Assembly (NCBI GenBank): GCA_019426215.1 | Contig: CM033392.1 | Coordinates: 54,487,149-54,551,148, forward strand | DNA from: Buddleja alternifolia | Taxonomy: Eukaryota; Streptophyta; Magnoliopsida; Lamiales; Scrophulariaceae | Reading direction: 5' to 3' | DNA: 64,000 nt | Part shown: piece by piece, positions 57,630 to 64,000 of the stretch | Layout: every line of letters begins with the position of its first letter | How positions within the stretch are numbered: position 1 is the stretch's first letter | Made by a program: the position numbers and the translations under genes | Notes under the pieces: model-generated | Databases searched by the model: none | What the model was told of the DNA's origin: nothing | What the model saw: only the letters and a program-made list of their open reading frames with translations

Positions 57630-60481
57630 ATGGCAGAGATGGATACAGGTATGGATTCAAATGTATATTTATTGTATACATTTGAAGCAGTAAGTTGAAT
57701 ACATTATACATTATCTTATATGGCATTATACACTGTATTATACACTATTATACATTACATATAGTGATGTTATATAGTATATTATAAACACATCGTATGT
57801 TTGTGATAGGCTAAATAATCACAGTTTTTTGATGTTTGATTATTATTAACAGGATCAGTAGTGTATAGCAATAATGATGTTGAGAATCAATGTGTCGGAT
57901 CTTCTTCTTCGTCTAATTCTATATCATCTCCGGGCGGTTCAAAATATTGGGAACCAGTGTGTGCTACTGAGTTTAAACCTTGCATTGGTAAGGTATTTGA
58001 AAGCTTGAAGTTTGCATTTGAGTTTTACAAAAGCTATGCTCGGTTATGTGGTTTTGATGTACGCAAGTGTTCCCAAAAAACTCATAAGGATGGTACGGTT
58101 ATATCTAAACATTATGTATGTAGTCGTTCCGGTGTTTACACAAAATGTGATGATGTTGGTAGGAAGAAGAAGTGTATGATTGGTCGATGTGATTGTAACG
58201 CCAAGATTGTAGTGAGGTTTAGTGCTTCCCAGGGATATGTTATAAAGAAATTTGTTGAGCGGCACAATCACGAGTTGGCGACCGACGAGGGAAAACAGTT
58301 TCTGAAAGTTAATCGGAACATTGATCCATCCCAGATTATGTTTTGCTTAAACGCATCAAAGGTGAATGTTGGCGCCGTCAAATCACATTCATTCCTGAAG
58401 GAGATTGCAGGTGGGTTTAATAATGTTGGGTCAACTTCTACAGACTTCAAAAACGCAAAAAGGGATGTGAAGCAATACGTCGGTGAGAACGATGGGGAGA
58501 TGATTGTTAGGAAATTTATGAATTTGAAAAAAGCGTGTGAAGGATTTTTTTTTTATTATGCCACAGATGATGACGGTTGTATGAGTAAGTTGTTTTGGGC
58601 TGATCCGATTGCAGTAAGGAATTTTGAACTATTTGGTGATGTTTGCTCGGTCGATGCAACATTTCGATCCAATAAGTAAGCACTCTTGTTTGAATGCATA
58701 ATACATATTTTTTTTAATATGTAATGAACATATGCTGTATAACACACTATCAGTTAATGTATATTATTCATTCAATAAATGTATAATGAATCATTAGTTA
58801 ATGTATATTTGATTACCCTGTTAATAAATGTATAATGATTCTAAACGTACACGTGGGTTTTTGAAGCTTTTACACGTGCAATGAGACGGGAACCAATCTA
58901 TATTGTATCTGATCAATGTCCTGCTATGAAACAAGCTATTCCTAGTGTTTTTAAAAATGTTAGGCATCGTCTTTGCGCGTGGCATTTCATGAAGAAGTTC
59001 CCAACTAAGGTTTGTGCCTTTACTGCTTTTTTGAATCCATATTATATTAATGTGTTACAATAGCATTTGACATACTGTAGTATGATATGGTATTTAGTGT
59101 ACAGTACATTTTAATAAGATTTAATTTTATAATGTATAATGTGTTCGATATAGATTGTATAATGATACCTTTATGTAGTGTATAGTACAATATATTATGC
59201 TGTATAATATGTTTTGCATTTGATTATTTTTTCTCCAGATTTCACCACATACAGGTAAATATGCTGAAGTAGTGAGAAAGGTGAATAATTTTGTGTATAA
59301 TGACGAAATCACGCCACGTGAGTTTGAAGATGGTTGGAATGCTCTTATTTCAAAGTATGGGCTAAGCCATATTGAATGGCTTTCTGAAATTTACGACAAC
59401 AGACATTCGTGGGTATCCGCATTTTATCGAGATGTTTCGATGAGTGGGTTACTGAGGACTACATCGATTTCAGAGTCGATTAATTCATTCTTTAATCAAT
59501 TCTATGTAAAAGGTGACACAATCATTGAGTTCTATAGTAGATTTGAAAGTGCTATGGACAGGCAAAGGAATACGAATGCAAGATTAAATCACGAGTCTTT
59601 GGTCTCTAAACCATCATTAGAAACCCCTCTGCCGATAGAGGAGGATGCTTCAGAGGTATATACACGCGCTGTTTTCTATGACGTACAAGCGGAGATCAAA
59701 AAGTCTGCGTATCAAGTGATACTTCAAAGTCTAAATGTTGTTGATGGTGTGAAATCATTTGTCGTATTTGACTCCGACAACGAATCAGAGTTATATGAGG
59801 TATATCATTTTTTTATAGTGTATGTTATTATTATATATGTTGTATATTATTAAACAGTTAATGTATGTTACAGTTTGTTCATTGTATTTATGTTATAGGT
59901 GAAACATTTTGCATCGAACGATCAGGTTGATTGTTCTTGCCGACTGTTTTTGAGGCGGGGTATTTTGTGCAGACACATTTTCTTTGCATTCAACCAAAGC
60001 CGAATACTCAAATTGCCCGCCGAGTATGTTCTGAATAGATGGAGAAAAAAATGCAGAAATTATGGCTTCTGATATAATTAATAACCAAGTCGGACATTAT
60101 CGCGCGATGATTGAGAAGAACACAAATGATGTGAGTCAAATTTGGATTGACTTTCAATCATGTTTAAATCTTGCAGGTTTTAACAAAGAAAAACTCGACT
60201 ACATAAAAAATCAATTGGTGGATATGAAGTCTCATTTGAGTGTCGGTGCGGACGATAACAATAAGAACAATAAGAATGCTGTTATCGAGACACTAGTGGG
60301 ACCCCAAATTGAGAACGAGCTCGGGATCAGAAATCCTCAAATGAGCCGATCTAAAGGGTGCGGTAAAAGAATTAAGAGCAGTGCCGAGATATCAAAGCAT
60401 GTTCCTAAGAGGAGAAAATGCACTGTATGCGGAAAAGTTGATGGGCATAATGCAAGAACATGTCCATCAAAAGAAAAATAG
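57630..60481 (+). pseudogene. MULE transposase (FAR1 DNA-binding, MULE core, SWIM finger), internally deleted
   Basis: Exon 1 (57630-57648, MAEMDT) joins exon 2 (57853-58675), which carries a FAR1-type domain (FEFYKSYARLCGFDVRKC, FVERHNHEL) and the first catalytic Asp (SVDATFRSN). The next homology starts abruptly near 58856 (WVFEAFTRAM, IYIVSDQCPAMKQAI, CAWHFMKKFP) without an acceptor AG, so about 40 residues of the core are missing. Exons at 59239-59799 and from 59899 follow, the latter with the SWIM finger DCSCRLFLRRGILCRHIF. In that exon a seven-A run near 60044-60051 shifts the frame to a stop at 60074. The C-terminal part with its CCHC knuckle (CTVCGKVDGHNARTC) continues in another frame to 60481. 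It would excise and insert MULEs if intact. Confidence 0.85.
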
Positions 60482-60970
60482 AAGTGTTTTCTTTTTTTAC
60501 AATTAGTACTGTACAATTAAGTAGCATTCAATGTATAACATATCATTTTATAGTGTATAATGATATGTTAATCAATGTATAATGATTCAAAGGATCTCTG
60601 TGTATACTGAAACATTTATTGAAAGTGAATGAAGTGTATGTTAAAAAATGTCATAATGTATGTTGTATATTTTTTAGTGTTTTTTTAATTATACTGTTTA
60701 ATTATATACTTTAATTGAGTTTTTTTATTATGTACAGTGAATATATTGGGGCTGTTAGAATGTATACTTATGTGCTTTATATAACATTAACAATTAAACT
60801 CAATGGCCAGAACAATATAAACAGGTTATGAGCAATGAACAAATTTTTTATATATTTAAACTGTTCAACTAAAACTAATAACGTGATGTACAAAAACTAA
60901 TAAATTGTAGAAAAACTAATAACATGTACATCTAACAAAAAATGTTGTAAACGTATCACGTTGTTTAAAT
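60482..60970. other. Spacer between the convergent MULE-B genes
   Basis: Non-coding, with repeated GTATAATG, TGTATGTT and ATTTTATAGTGTATAATGAT words, between the two genes' 3' ends. Confidence 0.6.
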
Positions 60971-63702
60971 CTAGCGTTTCTTCCCCTTTTTCAGTTGGGC
61001 TTGTTCATGTTCCCAATCCCTTGATCGTTTGATAATGTCGTCCTTGAGTGTGTTCAAATCACAAGTGAGGATTTTCTCCAGATAAAGTGCTCTCAATCTA
61101 GTGAGTTTTGCAACTTGTCCTTTCTGCATTATATAAATATTAAAGTTAGATAGACAGGAAAATAAAGATTTTCAGAAACTTTCATTTCGTAGAATAAAAA
61201 AGTGTAAATCATTACGCTTTCTGCACCCAATTCTGCATCCCAAGTCTTTAATCCCCCACCGAAGTAAGTTTCCATGTGACGCATTACAAAAACACCACAG
61301 TCCGAGTTGTTTCTGTGCGTACGCCATGGCATTGGAAGCCGTTCCATTTCTACCGTTGACAATGCTTGTGCAGCTGGATGGTTCATATCATTTAGGAATT
61401 TGGTAAACATGGCCCTCTGTTTTGAAACAATCAAACAAAAAAGCTATGAGGCACAGTGTATAAATATATTAATATCATTATACAGTACATTATCGACTTA
61501 ATATACAGTGTATAATTAATAATTATACAATGTATACACAATCATTATACAGCAGTATAATATTATTAACAGTGTATTATCATATCATTATTAAGTGGGT
61601 TAATTGTGTGATAATGAAGATTTAACACATATATATTGACATAAAAAAAATAAACATTAGTGTTTAAAGGATTGTTACCAAAGTGAATGGCACATGTTGG
61701 TATTTGTTTTCGAACGACACATCCGTTTTGCTATTGTCAAGGATCTCAATAGCTGGCTGCTTCAAATTAAAGCACATCACGTAGTAGTGTCCAGCGTGAA
61801 GAATAGGAAAGACAACCTATATATCGATGGGATGAAAGTGGTGTTAATGAATCTCCATAAAATTCGATAATTTTAACAATGTAACGGTGTTAGCTTACCA
61901 ACGTTACATCGGTTATGTTCACTCTTGGAAATATGTTCAGACGATTTGTGATGTTTTCCACGAATTTTTGATGCAGTGCATCATCATGTTTGGCGCCTTT
62001 GTTTGACGTGAAAAAAACCTGTTATCAAATTTTTAAAAAAAATTAGTTAGCGAGCAGAACATTATATCGTATGCATTAACAAGAAGTAAAGAAGTATATT
62101 CTACCGTGTCGGACACGTGGAAAAAAAATCTAAGCGGTGATGTGGGTGCTCTTGTTGACTCGCCATTGTTCAACAGGTATGACCAGAGGTCTATGACTCC
62201 AGATAAAAGCTCGGTCCGTTGAGACAATGTCTTTACATCCCAAATATAGCCAAGTACATCACCACTTGTGAAAACAACAGTTCTGTAAAATCATATATAT
62301 AGTGTAATAAGTTATTGTTCATTATACAGAATGTATAATGATGTAATATCATGTTAATCAATATTACCATTATACATAGTACATTCGGTTATTACATAGT
62401 GTGTATTTAAAATTCAAAGGAATACAAATAGAACAATTGTATTATAAATGTACTCACATGTCGTCTTCGGCAACTTGATTCACCCAATCCCATAGCCTTC
62501 TTTCATTTGCGCCCTGTTTTGAGATTATATTCACAACCCGTTGAACATATGGAGAACACAAGTCTGGAGCTGGTTTGAATTGTCTCTTTGTTTCTCTAAT
62601 GATCTCAACAGCCGGGGCAATGGTAACGTCTGGATGAGGGAATCGTTCTGTGACAATGGATTTTTCGTCCCTTGTTGTCACATCTGGAGATGCTTGCTCA
62701 GAGATGTGGGAGGTGTCACCGGTGTATTGTCTAGCAATTGACAACACAGCCCCTTCTGGATCATCCTGACGCGGTTTCTCCGGTGTTTGTGTCAACAAGT
62801 TGAAGGTTGGCTGTGAATGTACTCGTGGACGTACTCTCTTAACCGGTGTAGTTTGTTCGGGTTGGAGAGGCGGATCAGCTGGGGCGGCTGCATGTTGTTC
62901 AGGTGAGGAAGGGGCACCTGGTTGATATGTTCTTGCCTCTGGTTCCCCCACTGGATCCTCCTGACGCGGTTTTGCCGGTGTTTGTGTCAACAAATTGAAG
63001 GTGGGCTGTGAATAAACTGGTGGACTTATTCTCTTAACTGGTGTAGTTTGTTTGGGTTGGAGAGGCGGATCAGATTGGGCGGATGCATGTTGTTCAGGTG
63101 AGGAAGGGGCCTCTGGTTGATAAGAACTTGTCTCTGGTTTTGTTCTATACAGTTTTTCAACATGATCTAACACCCTTTTTTCAATCACCTTCAACCGTGG
63201 ATTTGATGGAAGAATGGAGTCACATGATTGGATGTATCCATTGTACTTAATAAGCTTATCCACCAGGTCCAATGCAGCCCTTTCCAAATTGAAAATCATC
63301 CCCTGCGTATACAGTAGTGTTCAAACCATTATACACTATATTTAAGTACAATTATACATCATGTGATTGAAAAGTATACAGTTATAATAATTTGACTAAT
63401 TACATAAAGATGCATACCTCTTCAAATGTATTCCAGTCCTTGATGGATGCATCTGATACTGTGGGAGCTTCTAAAGAGGTAGTGGGTTGTTTGGGAGCTT
63501 CAATATGTTGTGCAACATGCTTCCCTTTGTCAGCCTTCATTTCCCACTGCCCCTTTGATATGATCCCCTGGCCAAAAACTCCCTGTTTAATCTCTATGTT
63601 ACTCTTTTTCCGTAGCGCAGAGTCTGTCCAAGTGAGCCAAGTTGGGATTGATCTTGGTACTGTCCTATGCCCCTTGTAGTTGACTCTGTCAGCATACAAT
63701 AT
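60971..63702 (-). CDS. Ulp1-like (C48) cysteine protease carried by MULE-B, 5' part outside
   Basis: Visible minus-strand exons: 63418-63702, 62458-63302, about 62108-62284, about 61899-62019, 61679-61816, 61216-61416 and 60971-61123 (stop at 60971). The N-terminal part contains a Pro/Gln-rich tandem repeat. The C-terminal half is the protease: LSGVIDLWSYLLNN and TSPLRFFFH, then LHAGHYYVMCFN (catalytic His), IEILDNS (Asp) and NNSDCGVFVMRHME (Cys). A basic tail ends the protein (LKKGKKR). Ulp1-type enzymes cleave SUMO precursors or conjugates. Copies in plant MULEs (Kaonashi-type) are known, but their role is unclear. I see no stop or frameshift in the exons read, and junctions are in phase. 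The start and upstream exons lie beyond 64000. Confidence 0.8.
62750..63140 (-). repeat. Tandem repeat in the Ulp1-like gene (about 66 residues, two units)
   Basis: Two adjacent in-frame units share PSSPEQHA, DPPLQPKQTTPVKR/DPPLQPEQTTPVKR, SQPTFNLLTQTP and KPRQ. The DNA units are about 200 bp each and clearly diverged, but the reading frame is kept. Confidence 0.85.
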
Positions 63703-63739
63703 CTGAATTTGGAGGAAAAGAAAAAAGTTGAGATCATAG

Positions 63740-64000
63740 AAGTATACAGTAACATGTAAACCATTATTCAGTATATGATAAACCATTATACACTAGATAA
63801 TATACTATTATACAGTGCTATTCATATAACACATTATAACACATTACAGGGTATGAGTTATACACTGTAAATTATACACATTATAAAACATTATACACAT
63901 TATAATGTGTTCATATAACACATTATAACACATTACAGGGTATGAGTTATACACTGTAAAATATAGTGTTAAGTTCATTTAACACATTAGACACATTATA
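63740..64000. repeat. ATTATACA/GTGTATAAT repeat array in MULE-B
   Basis: Dense variants of CATTATACACT and CACATTATAACACATTACAG, including an about 70-bp direct duplication (CATATAACACATTATAACAC near 63823 and 63912). It lies upstream of the first visible Ulp1-like exon, probably in an intron. Confidence 0.7.

Larger units (their letters stand above)
57078..64000. mobile_element. MULE-B, Mutator-like element with transposase and Ulp1-like gene (runs off the window)
   Basis: The left end GGATATGGATCAAATACATA is followed by about 200 bp matching MULE-A (ACCCAATCTA, TTTGATCCAAAGGTG, CAACAAACTCATGCA). Inside are a FAR1/MuDR-type transposase gene on the plus strand and, converging on it, a Ulp1-like C48 protease gene on the minus strand. 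The right TIR is not in the window, so the total length is unknown. Confidence 0.75.

Noticed and set aside
58881..59063. Separate small gene starting MRREPIYIVSDQC
   Set aside because: It is an internal exon of the MULE-B transposase (second catalytic Asp region), with frame continuing upstream as WVFEAFTRA.

Overview
The window is nuclear DNA from a flowering plant, most likely a eudicot. It is AT-rich, its genes have GT-AG introns, and it carries plant secreted-enzyme families together with Copia, CACTA, Mutator-like (MULE), hAT-like and Helitron transposons. I cannot name the species. All exon limits, repeat limits and base differences were read by eye.

Region 1 (1-12.5 kb) is the host-gene part. 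A broken DOMON (AIR12-like) gene at 1437-2008 (-) lies head-to-head with an intact two-exon cytochrome b561/DOMON gene at 3957-5338 (+). Two GH28 polygalacturonase genes follow: an intact four-exon gene at 7333-8817 (-) and an intact gene at 10902-12394 (+) that lacks the usual first intron. An 8-bp-TSD hAT-like element (9117-9780) sits between them.

Region 2 (12.5-18.3 kb) has no convincing gene. It holds a second hAT-like element, an old direct repeat, and a block at 18.08-18.39 kb built like a caulimovirus-type promoter and leader (two TGACG boxes, TATA, downstream AATAAA).

Region 3 (18.29-47.12 kb) is a direct tandem duplication with a unit of about 11.8 kb. Each unit carries a polygalacturonase gene (19795-21450 and 31600-33257, identical proteins), several MITEs, and the left part of a MULE (MULE-A) into which a CACTA element had inserted. 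The junction at 30089-30094 lies in a 6-bp microhomology. After the duplication a 5.1-kb Copia element (35802-40936) entered unit 2 only.

Region 4 (41.9-53.7 kb) is the complete MULE-A holding two nested CACTA elements: CACTA-1 (42516-51111, TSD AGA), with a TNP2-type transposase and a second gene ending in a Ulp1-like protease, and CACTA-2 (51594-53121, TSD TTT), which is non-autonomous.

Region 5 (53.7-64 kb) has a non-autonomous Helitron ending at 56039, then MULE-B, which starts near 57078 and runs off the window. MULE-B encodes a damaged FAR1/MuDR-type transposase (+) and, convergently, a Ulp1-like protease gene (-), an arrangement like Kaonashi-type MULEs. Its introns and spacers are filled with a TTATACAGTGTATAA-like motif. 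Two unrelated DNA transposons in one window thus each carry a SUMO-protease-like gene. That, plus a 2.6-kb substitution-free tract around the duplicated polygalacturonase genes, are the observations most worth following up.
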